64,000 nt of DNA from Streptomyces sp. Z26 (GTDB lineage: Bacteria > Actinomycetota > Actinomycetes > Streptomycetales > Streptomycetaceae), in the NCBI RefSeq assembly GCF_003665095.1, contig NZ_RCHV01000002.1:1-64000 (forward strand), given 5' to 3'. Made by a program: the position numbers and the translations under genes. Shown one piece after another: positions 16,072 to 24,864 of this stretch. The notes under the pieces were generated by a model. The model was not told where the DNA came from. It searched no databases and saw nothing but the letters and a program-made list of their open reading frames with translations. Numbering within the stretch: position 1 is the stretch's first letter; every line of letters starts with the position of its first letter.

Positions 16072-18468
16072 TCAGCGGCGGGCAGCCTCACGCAGGTGCC
16101 GACGGAGCCGTTCGCGTAGCTGCGCCAGCGGCATGGCCGCGCCGAGCCGACGCAGGAAGTCGGCGGCATCCCAGGTGATCAGGCCGCCCTGGCGCGAGAG
16201 GTACATGCCCACCTGGTCGATGCCGAACTGGTCGTCGTAGTCCAGCAGGAGGTATCCGGCGAGTTGATAGATCTCCTCTCGGCCCAGGCGGCGGGGGTCC
16301 TTGGTGGCTTTGCAGTCCAGCAGCAGGCCGCCGAGGATGTAGTCGGCGTCGGCGCCGCCGATGTCGCCGCTGCCGGCGAAGACCGGACCGCACACGCGGG
16401 CCCTTTGCGGCAGGGCCCGGAAGGCGGCAAACGGACCCTCGGCGAGCCGCATCTGCTGGCCGATATCGGTCACAACGTACTCGGGGACCGCAGCGGTGAG
16501 GTCGTCCAGGGTCGTGGCGGGGGTGGCGGAGCTGAGCATGCTGAAGCGGCGGATCTCACCGGTGCGGGCGATGTCCTCAAAGAAGCCGGCAACGAAGCAC
16601 AGCCGGATGAGCGCGTTCTCGTCCAGGCTGCCGGGATCGGCGAGGCAGGTGTCGACGCTGGCCAGCAGCTCCCGGCCCACCGTGTGCAGGGCCTTGCGGG
16701 CCCCACGCGCCGGTGCTCCGCGCAGCGGTCCGGTCTCGTCAAGGAGCATGACACCGGCGACAACGGCCAGTCCGAGCCGCCCGCCGAGACTGAGGCGCAG
16801 GCGGTAGTCGACGGCGTGCCCGAGGGCCGACCAGTTCGGGTACTGCACGTCGATCGGCTGCACCGGGTGAGGGAGGCCGGCGATGCGCGCCTGATAGTCG
16901 CCCACCAGGTTCTGGCTGTACGAGAGGTGGGCGACCATGAACTGCGAGATCGGTGAGGAGTCGTACTTCAGCTGCCCGGTCAGACTGAGCTCGATCATCG
17001 GCCGGCCGGCCACCGTGCCGTCCCGGCCGGCGTCGGCCATGGTCTTTTCATACGCGTCGATCCAGGCGATGCCCTCGGTGTCCAGCAGATGGCGGGCGCG
17101 GGTGACCGCGACGTAGATCAGGCGGGCCTCGCTCGCGTTCAGCGCGCGTTGCAGACCCAGGTCGTCCACCGACGGGGCCATGAAGCCCTTGCCGATGCGT
17201 ACCGACGGCCACTCGCGTCCCTTGGCCTTGTGCGCGGTGGAGACGGTGACCTGCGCTTTCTCCTCCGGTGAGAGGCGGTCCACCGCGGCGATGATCTGGT
17301 CGGGGCCGTAGGTGTCGACCAGTTGCACGATCGCTTTGAGGTCCTGGCCGGCCTTGTCCTGCTCGGCGTACTCCTGCACCTCGCCCCAGGTGGAGAACAA
17401 GAACAGCTCCGGGTGGCTGGTGCGCTGCCCGGCTTTGAGCTCGAGTGCGGCCTTGGCGATGCGCTGCAGCGCGCTGCCTCCGCCGGTCAGCGCCACCGGG
17501 ATGCCGAGCTCCAGGTAGGACAGGACCTCGCTCATCGCGTCCACGTTGCCCCGGCACAGCACCGCCTCGGGCTGCGCCACCTCGCCGACACGGGAGCCGG
17601 GTCCGTGGCCGGTCAGCTGCATCTCCGACTCGGCGTGTCCCAGCCACCGGTTGGCCACCTCGGCGATGGCCGGGCCGAAGCGGAAGGACTGGGTCAGGCG
17701 CAGCTGCTCAGCGGGGAAGCCGGTCATCACATCGCGCGCGTTGCGCCAGCCGTAGATCTGCTGGGCGGGGTCCCCGACGCACACCCGCTGCGCGTCCTGG
17801 GCGAGGAAGACCTCCTCCAGGACGGGGTTGGTGTCCTGGGCCTCGTCCAGCAGGACGAAGTCCGCCCCGAGCTGCGGGGAGGTCATCGCCCACAGCTTCA
17901 TGTAGTGGTCGTGCTCGAACCGCAGCCGGCCCGCGGGCGAGCAGATGTCCTGCCACGCACGGTGTGCGTAGGGCAGCAGGGTGCGGGCGAGATGGTCCTG
18001 GCCGGGGCCGTCGAGGCCGTTGACCGGCTCCATGTGGCGGGCCATGACCTGCCGGTCGGTGGTGTAGCAGAACTTGCGGACCATGCCCATCACCAGGCGC
18101 GCGGCGTGAGTGACCTTGATCTGGCGGGAATTGATGTCAAGGTCGCGGGTGATGCCGAGCAGGCGGGCGGTGTGCTTGGCGGGTATCCGCGCCGAGGCGT
18201 CCAGACGCTCACGGTAGTGGTGGCCGACAGCGCGGAAGGCCAGGGAGTGCGCGGTGCGGCACTCGACGTTCGGCCCGAAGCGTCCGCGGGCGTCGTCGGC
18301 GATCGCCCGGTTGAACGCCACGTACAGCCCGCGTTTGCGGGTGGCGGCGCCCATCAGGATGAGTGTCGAGGTCTTGCCCGTGCCGGCGCCTGCGACCAGG
18401 GCCAGGTCCCGGCCGGAGGCGAACACCTCGCGGGCAGCGTGCTGTTCCTTCGTCGGCTCCATGGCCAT
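16072..18468 (-). CDS. UvrD/Rep-type helicase fused to a PD-(D/E)XK-like nuclease region
   Basis: A 798-residue superfamily 1A helicase. Motif I (GAGTGKT) is at residues 27-33, followed by QTH-type motif Ia (FNRAIADDA), motif II (VLLDEAQDTNP), motif III (VGDPAQQIYGWRNA), motif IV (LTQSFRF) and motifs V-VI (STAHKAKGREW and YVAVTRARH). Beyond the helicase core the last ~130 residues contain ADADYILGGLLLDCKATKDP followed by REEIYQLAGYLLL. The D...D-x-K arrangement plus a downstream QxxxY fits a PD-(D/E)XK nuclease, as in Cas4/RecB-like proteins. The ATG at 18468 follows GAGAGGAAC. It shares strand with the Wadjet operon but is separated from it by 286 bp. A DNA repair or defence role is inferred. 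Confidence 0.85.
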   Translation of the reverse strand: MAMEPTKEQHAAREVFASGRDLALVAGAGTGKTSTLILMGAATRKRGLYVAFNRAIADDARGRFGPNVECRTAHSLAFRAVGHHYRERLDASARIPAKHTARLLGITRDLDINSRQIKVTHAARLVMGMVRKFCYTTDRQVMARHMEPVNGLDGPGQDHLARTLLPYAHRAWQDICSPAGRLRFEHDHYMKLWAMTSPQLGADFVLLDEAQDTNPVLEEVFLAQDAQRVCVGDPAQQIYGWRNARDVMTGFPAEQLRLTQSFRFGPAIAEVANRWLGHAESEMQLTGHGPGSRVGEVAQPEAVLCRGNVDAMSEVLSYLELGIPVALTGGGSALQRIAKAALELKAGQRTSHPELFLFSTWGEVQEYAEQDKAGQDLKAIVQLVDTYGPDQIIAAVDRLSPEEKAQVTVSTAHKAKGREWPSVRIGKGFMAPSVDDLGLQRALNASEARLIYVAVTRARHLLDTEGIAWIDAYEKTMADAGRDGTVAGRPMIELSLTGQLKYDSSPISQFMVAHLSYSQNLVGDYQARIAGLPHPVQPIDVQYPNWSALGHAVDYRLRLSLGGRLGLAVVAGVMLLDETGPLRGAPARGARKALHTVGRELLASVDTCLADPGSLDENALIRLCFVAGFFEDIARTGEIRRFSMLSSATPATTLDDLTAAVPEYVVTDIGQQMRLAEGPFAAFRALPQRARVCGPVFAGSGDIGGADADYILGGLLLDCKATKDPRRLGREEIYQLAGYLLLDYDDQFGIDQVGMYLSRQGGLITWDAADFLRRLGAAMPLAQLRERLRRHLREAARR

Positions 18469-18787
18469 GAGTTCCTCTCTGGGAAGCGCGGCTTCATGTA
18501 CCGCAGCCCCAGAGGCTGGACCAGTCGATGACCAACCGTCAATACAATTATACGTTCGGTAGCCAGTTCCGGCCGAATTCAGGACGGGCCGCACAAGGAA
18601 GCGCCGCGGACCTGTGCGCTGCCGGTTCTTCCCTCCCCGCTCCTTGGGCGGTGCATCCGGTCGCTGCAATCAGGCCAGCGAACTTCCCTGATTCCGGAAG
18701 GAGTTGTCAGTCCCGGTTTCTATGCTGCCGTGGAACCGCTGGGCACCGCGCTGATGCCCGGCCACACGATCAATTGGGAGGTGCGGC
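18469..18787 (-). promoter_or_regulatory. Divergent intergenic region with TATAAT box
   Basis: The 319 bp between the helicase-nuclease gene and the divergent Cys-rich gene. On the minus strand a perfect TATAAT lies at 18547-18552, about 80 bp before the helicase start, in a locally A+T-rich patch. The -35 position is poorly conserved. The plus-strand gene has a strong Shine-Dalgarno (GGGAGG) at about 18777. Confidence 0.4.
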
Positions 18788-20164
18788 ATGGCGACGTGTA
18801 CCCGCCGGGCCAAGTCGACCCGGCACTTATGCCGACGCGAGGCCGCCGAGTGGCCCCGCTACGACGATCTTCCCGCCCCCGTGGTGGCGTGCGCCAGCCA
18901 CCTCACGCCGGCGGAATGGGCTGCCTGCCAGGAAGCCCGCGCCCGGGCGCGCACCGAGTACGCCGCCCGCCAAGCAGAGGAACTGGCCGCACGCGAAGAA
19001 CGGGGTGAACAGGCGCAGCCGGCGGCCACCGTGGCGCACTATGTCCCGCGGCCGTGCACCGGCCAGTGCGTCTCCCAGGAACGCGCCTGGGGCCGCGAAG
19101 CCGACAGCGCTTCCAGCCTGTGCGCGACCTGCGACGGCTACGTGTGCCTGGCCTGCGGCAAGGCCGAAGTCGACGGCATCTTCGACTTCTGCAGCCGATG
19201 CTCGGCGTTCGAATCGGAGATCGACCAGGAGCCGGACGCGGTCTGGGACGATGAGATCGACACCGGGCCCGAGCCGCGCATGCGGCTGACCGCGATGGTG
19301 AACCAGCTCGTCGCGGCCACCGGCGCCACACACCGCGACGTCAACGCCCGCATCAACCGGACCATCGGAATACACACCCGCGTCGGAGCCGACGCGCAGA
19401 TGATCCGCCGCGCCGCACGAGCCGCCCGCGACTGGCTCGACCAACTCCTCCCAAGCCCCCAGCCGGACACCACAAGCGCCCCGCCCGGCGTGCCCGATCC
19501 CGGCGCAAGGACAGTGACCGCGGAGCACGTCGAGCCCTCTGCGCGGGCCGAAGGCGCTGCGCTCACGGGCGGCCTGGCACTACGGTCAGCGCCCATGGAC
19601 ACCCCCGCACCACGCCCTGCCGACGACGCCGTGGGCGAGCACGCCGAGCTGACCGTGACCGTGCGCCTGACCGGCCAGAGCGCCAGGCGCCTGCGCCGCG
19701 CGGCCGAGATCCAGCAGCGGCCCATCGAGGATGTCGCGGCCGAGTGCATCAGTGACGACATGCACCGTGACGTGCACGAGGCGCTGTACAGCGGCAGCGA
19801 CGCGTACGCGGCCACCCTCGACGGCCTCGCCAAGCGCCTCGCACTCCTCGTCCGCGAACTGGGCGCCCTCCCCTCCGGTACCGCCGCCAAGGTGATCGCG
19901 CTGGCAGCCGCCGAGAAGCACGGGCCCCTGCCCGAAGAATGGCACCAGCGCATGCTTGAGCAGCTCACCGACCTGTGGACCGGCCGCACCACCGAGTTCG
20001 GCCAGCGGCCCGACGGCTCCGTCGGCCCGCTGGAGGACATCAAGGTCCACGCGATGGTCACCCCCGCGCAATGGGACGCCCTGGCCCGCATCGGCACTCC
20101 CGGCAGCCTCGCACACGGCACCCAAAAAGCCCTCGAGGTCGGGAGCACAGCCCTGGACCGGTAG
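18788..20164 (+). CDS. Cys-rich (zinc-ribbon-like) hypothetical protein with DNA-binding-like segments, 458 aa
   Basis: Begins MATCTRRAK at an ATG preceded by GGGAGG. The first ~150 residues contain spaced cysteines (CTGQC, CATC, CLAC, CSRC) suggesting zinc ribbons. Residues ~165-215 (LVAATGATHRDVNARINRTIGIHTR...) resemble a short helical motif common in actinobacterial phage and plasmid proteins that read or bind DNA. After an Ala/Pro linker, residues ~285-330 (VTVRLTGQSARRLRRAAEIQQRPIEDVAAECI) look like a ribbon-helix-helix. I do not recognise a named family. The divergent arrangement with the helicase-nuclease suggests, but does not prove, a regulatory or accessory partner. Confidence 0.6.
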   Translation: MATCTRRAKSTRHLCRREAAEWPRYDDLPAPVVACASHLTPAEWAACQEARARARTEYAARQAEELAAREERGEQAQPAATVAHYVPRPCTGQCVSQERAWGREADSASSLCATCDGYVCLACGKAEVDGIFDFCSRCSAFESEIDQEPDAVWDDEIDTGPEPRMRLTAMVNQLVAATGATHRDVNARINRTIGIHTRVGADAQMIRRAARAARDWLDQLLPSPQPDTTSAPPGVPDPGARTVTAEHVEPSARAEGAALTGGLALRSAPMDTPAPRPADDAVGEHAELTVTVRLTGQSARRLRRAAEIQQRPIEDVAAECISDDMHRDVHEALYSGSDAYAATLDGLAKRLALLVRELGALPSGTAAKVIALAAAEKHGPLPEEWHQRMLEQLTDLWTGRTTEFGQRPDGSVGPLEDIKVHAMVTPAQWDALARIGTPGSLAHGTQKALEVGSTALDR

Positions 20165-20257
20165 CCGGTCCGGCCCGCGCGGGGCCCGGCTAGCATGGCC
20201 CGCTCCCCCGCCCAGCAGGAGAAGGCAATCGATGGACCCCGAACACTGCCCCTTCCA

Positions 20258-20632
20258 TCACCGCCAGGACACCCGCGTGCCCCCCGCCCGGCTGCTGGCC
20301 CCGGCTGGCAGCAGCACCGCCGGATCGGTCTCGGCCGCCAGCGCCTGGCCGTCGAGCGGCCCCGCCTGAACGCACAGCGGCGCACGGCACCCGGACGCGG
20401 AAGCCTGGGCGAGCGCCGTCTTGAAGTACTGCTTGCGCCGCGGCAGCACCGGCAGCGCTTGGCACCGCAGGTAGGGCGATGGCAGGCCGGGCTGGTAGCG
20501 GTCGCCGAGCGGCAGCGCGAGCGCGGCGGCGAGGAATGTGGCGTGCAGGAACGGCGATGCCTTGGCAACCGGCCCGGCGGGCGGGATCGTCTCGCGGGGG
20601 AAGGCCGCGTCCCGTGCGTCGACCAACCTCAC
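20258..20632 (-). CDS. Possible hypothetical protein, 124 aa (uncertain)
   Basis: A GTG-started frame (MRLVDARDAAFPRET) with plausible composition, including a hydrophobic stretch (ATFLAAALALPLGD) and a basic patch (VLPRRKQYFKTALAQA). It lies just outside the proposed left end of the transposon and may be a fragment of a gene cut by it. No family is recognised and the Shine-Dalgarno is weak. The rest of the 20165-20637 interval shows no other convincing gene. Confidence 0.25.
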   Translation of the reverse strand: MRLVDARDAAFPRETIPPAGPVAKASPFLHATFLAAALALPLGDRYQPGLPSPYLRCQALPVLPRRKQYFKTALAQASASGCRAPLCVQAGPLDGQALAAETDPAVLLPAGASSRAGGTRVSWR

Positions 20633-20637
20633 GCACC

Positions 20638-20672
20638 TGTGCGGTGAATGACACGTGGCTTCGTGTCACCGA
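20638..20672 (+). repeat. Putative left transposon end
   Basis: Terminal TGTGCGGT at 20638-20645 and the 11-mer CGTGTCACCGA at 20662-20672 both recur in inverted orientation at the right end. A hairpin (TGACACG / CGTGTCA around TGGCTT, 20649-20668) overlaps the repeat. It lies just after the stop of the tni operon and might also help end its transcript. Confidence 0.5.
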
Positions 20673-20681
20673 GGCATCTGG

Positions 20682-22589
20682 TCAAGAAGTCATGAGGCGG
20701 TCATAGCGCTCAACCTGCTGGGCCAGGTCCTCTTCGGGGACGCCAGTAAAGGCACTCAACCGAGCGTAAGACAGGCCGGCCCGGCGCCCGACCAGCGCGA
20801 ACTCCCACAGGGCCTGGTCGATCCGGGCCCGGGCAGTGCCGAAGGAGACCATGCCGAGCTCGACACCGTCGGCCGCCGGCAAGGTGCCCTCGATCTTCAG
20901 CTCCGTCAGGTGACGCACCGCGCAGGTGATCAGATCGGTGACGAACTCCGGCATGTCGGAGGGGACGTTGCCTGCCCAGGTCCGCTCATGTGGCACCGGC
21001 GAGCCGATGTCAGCGTGCTGCTGGGAGCGGCGATCGGTGATGTACTCCCACACCCACCGGTAGGACACCGGGAGCCCGTCGGTGCGACGGTCCAGCTCCT
21101 CATACAGCTCGAAGGCCGAGCGGCGCTCCTCGGGCGCCTTGGCCTGGTCTTCTTCCAGCAGCGCATCCAGGAACTGGCGGGCCTGGTCCAGGCCCTCTTC
21201 GTCGACCGGGAGGGGATGCGGCAGGGGCAGCACGGCCGAGATCGCCTCCTTGACCGTCGCTCTGGCCACACCGTGCCGCGCGGCCAGGGAGCGGGGCAGC
21301 CTGTCGCCGGCGCGGTGGTCGCGGCGGATCGCCTCGAACAGTTCTGTCCCCGGCTCGGTCATCGTCTGCTCCCTATGTGTGTGCGGGTGCTGGTTGTGTT
21401 TACCCGCCTCATGCTGCCCGGCCCGGCGTGGGTGTGCTGCCCGCGCTGCGGCGCGAGGCCGGCCGGCCGGCCGGCCGCCTGGAACGCGAGGTCGCGGCAG
21501 AGTGCCGCTTCGGGTCCCGTGGTGCTCGTGCAAGCCGCAGGCGTGGGCTGCCTCGGTCACGGCCGTCTGGTCCCAGGGACTCAGCCGCAGCGGGCGGGCG
21601 CTGTGCTGGCGCCCTTCCAGTTGCCCGAAACGGCGCCCTGCCTCGATCAAGTCCACCGCCCAGGTGGGGGCCGGGCGCTCGGGGCCACGGCTTTGCCGGG
21701 CCGGCGGGGTCGTGTGAGCGGCGGGCCACTGCAGCTGCGTGGCGGGGCAGCCGGTGAAGATGCGCACCGCCAGCGCCGCGGCGTGAACGGGATGGGCGAT
21801 CCGCGTATGGAGCCGGCGCGCGAGGAGCACAGTCGGCTCGTCGGGCTGGGACGGGAAGCGGCCGGCCGCGGGGAGCGGGAGCACCGCGCAGCCCAGGCGG
21901 CGGACCGCTGCCTCGATCACGCCGCGGCCCGGCGTACGGCGGGTGGGCAGCAGGAAGCACGGCTCACCCTCGCGGGGCGGGAACGGCTCGCCTGCCTCCC
22001 ACCACGCGAACCGGCCGGCGGGCGGTGATGGAGCGGACGCGGCCAGGGCACGGTGGGCCGCGGCCAGGGTGTCCGCCTCTTCATGCGGGAGGGTGGCGAG
22101 CGCGGCGGCCAGCGCAGGCGGGAGCGGGCCGTGGCACAGCAGGGTCAACCGGATTCTGGTGAGCTCGGCCAGGGCGAAGAGGTACTCGAAGTGCCGGGAG
22201 CTGATGCGATGGGCCCGGGTGACGATGACATGACCGATGCGCAACGCCAAGATCCAGGCGGCGACCGCGCGCCAGGCGGTCTCGGTGCTGCCAGTCCAGT
22301 AGGCGCCGTCCTCGCTCCCCGTCAGGGGAAGGTGTTTGCCCAGGCTGCGCAGCAGGTCGTGGGCCAGGGAGGCGGGAGCACTCGCCACCGGGGTGGGGTG
22401 GACGGTGATACGGCCGAGCGCGGAGGTGTGGGCGGCCAGCGCGGCGGCCATGAAGGCGTAGTCGTCGCCGCGGTCGTGCACCACGGTGAGCGGGGACAGG
22501 CCGGGGCCGGCATCGCCCGGTGACCATGTGGGCTTCCACGGGCCGGTGGCGGTCTCGGGCACGGTGGCCGTACGCGGAGGCGGCATCAT
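20682..22589 (-). CDS. Degenerate TniB-like protein joined to an HTH protein (635 aa, possible two-part gene)
   Basis: Last gene of the tni operon; its ATG overlaps the previous stop. Residues ~35-150 are paralogous to the 487-residue neighbour: shared GDDYA, GRITVxPTP, SLA(H/R)D(L/V)LR, AWRAV and a Walker-B-like strand that has become VIVTRAHRIS instead of VVEDAH. No Walker A lysine is present. Residues ~255-285 (HAAALAVRIFTGCPATQLQW) match a C-terminal patch of the same neighbour. A low-complexity linker then leads to MTEPGTELFEAI at residue 410, which has its own strong Shine-Dalgarno (AGGGAG, start at 21362). The last 226 residues start with a helix-turn-helix (SLAARHGVARATVKEAI). Either a natural fusion or two genes whose separating stop was lost. 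Confidence 0.7.
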   Translation of the reverse strand: MMPPPRTATVPETATGPWKPTWSPGDAGPGLSPLTVVHDRGDDYAFMAAALAAHTSALGRITVHPTPVASAPASLAHDLLRSLGKHLPLTGSEDGAYWTGSTETAWRAVAAWILALRIGHVIVTRAHRISSRHFEYLFALAELTRIRLTLLCHGPLPPALAAALATLPHEEADTLAAAHRALAASAPSPPAGRFAWWEAGEPFPPREGEPCFLLPTRRTPGRGVIEAAVRRLGCAVLPLPAAGRFPSQPDEPTVLLARRLHTRIAHPVHAAALAVRIFTGCPATQLQWPAAHTTPPARQSRGPERPAPTWAVDLIEAGRRFGQLEGRQHSARPLRLSPWDQTAVTEAAHACGLHEHHGTRSGTLPRPRVPGGRPAGRPRAAARAAHPRRAGQHEAGKHNQHPHTHREQTMTEPGTELFEAIRRDHRAGDRLPRSLAARHGVARATVKEAISAVLPLPHPLPVDEEGLDQARQFLDALLEEDQAKAPEERRSAFELYEELDRRTDGLPVSYRWVWEYITDRRSQQHADIGSPVPHERTWAGNVPSDMPEFVTDLITCAVRHLTELKIEGTLPAADGVELGMVSFGTARARIDQALWEFALVGRRAGLSYARLSAFTGVPEEDLAQQVERYDRLMTS

Positions 22590-23404
22590 CGCGCTCCGGG
22601 TGGTGGCGGTGTGGCAGCGGCGGGCGCCGGCGGGGAGCCGCCGGCGGAGTGTGCGTCAGCCGCAGCGGCGTGCCGGTGGTCGGCGGCGTCCAGGAGGGGG
22701 TGGGCGGCCAGCCCAAGGGCGAACAACACATCCGGGTGGGGACTCTGCTGTTTTGCGGAGGGGGCAAGCAGGCGTCGGTTGGCCAGACGCGGGATCTGCT
22801 CGGCGGGCAGGTCGGGGGTGAGGCCGCTGGCTGCGCGGTGCAGCAGGAGGGTGAGGGCGGCGGCCTCGCCGGGGGCGAGGGAGGCGGCGGTGTGGCCGGT
22901 ATTGTGCAGGTTCTTCCGCTGCCCCGGGTCAAGCAGGCCGGGGACGCAGGTCAGATGGATGGTGGTGTCGGTGTGGACGAGCCGGTGAGGGCTGCTGGGC
23001 TGCTCAAGGTGTGCGGCCAGGGTGGTGGCGGCGCGCTTCAGGCGGTGTGGGGGCCATTCCAGGGCGGAGGCCAGGTCGTCCGGGTGGATGCGGCCGACCT
23101 CCAGCAGGGCGGCGTGCAGCACGGTCGCGTGGGTGGCCGCACCCGGGACGGAACTGCGGGAGGCGCGCTCGGGGACGCGCAGGAGGGATTCGGGTGAGGT
23201 GTTCAGGGCGCGGGCGAGGGTGAACAGGGTCGCGGCGGGGAGGGTGCGCGGGGTGAGGTGGGTGCCCCAGTCGGCAGTGGGGATGCCGGTCAGCGCGGTC
23301 AGGTCCTCGTCTGTGAGCCTGCACTCCGCGGCGCGTGTCCGCAGGAACATCAGGTCGAACGCGACCGCGGACGTGTCGCTGGGCGGCTGGGGCTGGTCGG
23401 TCAC
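22586..23404 (-). CDS. HTH protein of the tni operon, 272 aa
   Basis: A 272-residue protein starting at a GTG that overlaps the preceding stop (GTGA) and ending in overlap with the next gene. The N-terminus has an XRE-like helix-turn-helix (LTDEDLTALTGIPTADW, then LPAATLFTLARALN). A second winged-helix-like segment is seen at residues ~95-135 (VLHAALLEVGRIHPDDLASAL). The C-terminus is Ala/Pro-rich. Its position in the operon suggests a target-recognition or regulatory role like that filled by TniQ/TnsD in related elements, but the zinc-finger motif expected of TniQ is absent. Function is inferred from context only. Confidence 0.65.
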   Translation of the reverse strand: MTDQPQPPSDTSAVAFDLMFLRTRAAECRLTDEDLTALTGIPTADWGTHLTPRTLPAATLFTLARALNTSPESLLRVPERASRSSVPGAATHATVLHAALLEVGRIHPDDLASALEWPPHRLKRAATTLAAHLEQPSSPHRLVHTDTTIHLTCVPGLLDPGQRKNLHNTGHTAASLAPGEAAALTLLLHRAASGLTPDLPAEQIPRLANRRLLAPSAKQQSPHPDVLFALGLAAHPLLDAADHRHAAAADAHSAGGSPPAPAAATPPPPGAR

Positions 23405-24864
23405 GGGCGTAACTCCCCAAGGCGCGGCAGGATGTCCGGGGCGGGCGGCGCGGGGGTGTGCAGGTACCAGCAGCGGGCGGCGGTGTGCCAGTCGTCCCCC
23501 GCATGGGGGTGGGCCAGGACGGGGAGCGGGAAGCCGGCGTCGGCGATGAGGGCCTCGAATCGTGGTGTGGTGCCGAAGCAGTTCGCGAACAGGCCGTGGT
23601 TATCAGCGGTGCGCGGGGTGCGGCGGCGGAATTCGACGGCGGCGTGCAGCAGGGGGCGGGCGCGGGGCGGGACGGCGTACAGGTGCCGGGGCCCAGGAGG
23701 TTCGCCGATGTTGATCCGCGAGTCGCGGTCGATAGCCACGGTGGTGCCGTCCTCGTCGACGGATCCGATCTGGGTCATCGACAGCAGCGACTTCTCGGTG
23801 CCGGTGAACAACAGGGCCGCGATGGCGGCGGCGCGCAGCGGGTTGGGCAGGCGCACAGTGATCGTGTGCACGGTGCGCGGGGTGATGGGCACTGTGGTGA
23901 GGCCGGGCCCCGCGCAACTGGTGAGGTCGTCCGGCACGTTGAGCAGCACTGAGTGGCTGAGGAAGCCGGCCTGGGCGCCGCGCACGCGGGCCACGGTGTG
24001 CGCGGCGCTGGGACTTGAGACGGTCAGGCGGGCCAGGAACAGCCGCAAGGCCTCGGTCTCCTGCAGGGTGAAGGGGGTTGGCTCGGCCGGACCGTCGGCG
24101 GATTCGATGCCGCCGTCCGAGGCTGGTGGGGGTGGCAGGGTGCGGGCCAGCCAGGTGCGGGCGGCGGCGTAGCCGGCGCGGTACTGGCCGTCGCTGTGGG
24201 CGAAGTCGGTGGCGTTCTGGCGGCGCCAGCAGTCCGCGCGGAACGCAGCCACCGAGCTGCGCGGCAGCACCGGGAGCGGGTAGGCGTGATCGTGCGGCGG
24301 CGGGCCTGAGCGCCGCCCGGTGGCGGCCGGGCCGATCGCCTCGAGAACGGCGGCCGTGCCGCGTATGGTCACCACGTCCACCAACTCGGCGGCTGTGAGG
24401 TGGTCGAGCAGGCGCTGGAAGTCGGTCTGCTCCGGGGTGTGGACCAGGAGGGTCAGGCGGATACCGGTGTCCGCGTGCCACGCGGCCAGGCGGCGCAGCC
24501 GCTCGGTGGTGAGGCGGTGGGCGCGCAGCACGATGACCTCGTCAAGGCCGCAGTTCAGGGTCCAGCAGGTCACCGCCCGCCAGGCCGGGTCGGTGGACAT
24601 CCGCTCGGCCTCGGGGCGCAAGAATCCGTCGCGGCCCATGGCGCGCAGCACGTCCCGCGCGAGGTATGCCGGGCTGGTGGTGTGCGGGGTGGGATCGACG
24701 GTGATCCGGCCGCTGGCGGGATCGGCCCACTGGTAGGCGGCTCGGTGTACCGCGTAATCGTCGTCACCGTCCAGCAGCAGCCTCACCGGCCGCGCCGCCG
24801 GGGGTGTAGCGGCCCGTGAAGCAGGAGCGGGGGCGAGGGTGGGAGAAAGTGTGGATGCGGTCAT
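23401..24864 (-). CDS. Degenerate TniB/TnsC-like protein, 487 aa
   Basis: Fourth gene of the tni operon (ATG overlapping the previous stop). The N-terminal ~200 residues align with the intact second ATPase: its AGVGKTFAVHTAA corresponds to LDGDDDYAVHRAA here (about residues 31-43), so the P-loop Gly/Lys/Ser-Thr residues are lost. The Walker B VVVEDAHRL has become VIVLRAHRL (110-118), so the catalytic acids are lost too. Residues ~345-430 (AAAIAALLFTGTEKSLLSMTQIGSVDEDG...) recall the helical core of tyrosine recombinases, but no catalytic Arg/His/Tyr set is recognisable. A rare TTA leucine codon lies three codons before the stop (23410-23412). Probably a non-hydrolysing structural or targeting subunit. 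Confidence 0.75.
   Translation of the reverse strand: MTASTLSPTLAPAPASRAATPPAARPVRLLLDGDDDYAVHRAAYQWADPASGRITVDPTPHTTSPAYLARDVLRAMGRDGFLRPEAERMSTDPAWRAVTCWTLNCGLDEVIVLRAHRLTTERLRRLAAWHADTGIRLTLLVHTPEQTDFQRLLDHLTAAELVDVVTIRGTAAVLEAIGPAATGRRSGPPPHDHAYPLPVLPRSSVAAFRADCWRRQNATDFAHSDGQYRAGYAAARTWLARTLPPPPASDGGIESADGPAEPTPFTLQETEALRLFLARLTVSSPSAAHTVARVRGAQAGFLSHSVLLNVPDDLTSCAGPGLTTVPITPRTVHTITVRLPNPLRAAAIAALLFTGTEKSLLSMTQIGSVDEDGTTVAIDRDSRINIGEPPGPRHLYAVPPRARPLLHAAVEFRRRTPRTADNHGLFANCFGTTPRFEALIADAGFPLPVLAHPHAGDDWHTAARCWYLHTPAPPAPDILPRLGELRP

Noticed and set aside
23401..24864. 487-aa protein as a TniQ/TnsD target selector
   Set aside because: No zinc-finger cysteines or TniQ N-terminal pattern are visible, and the N-terminal half aligns with the TniB-like ATPase instead.
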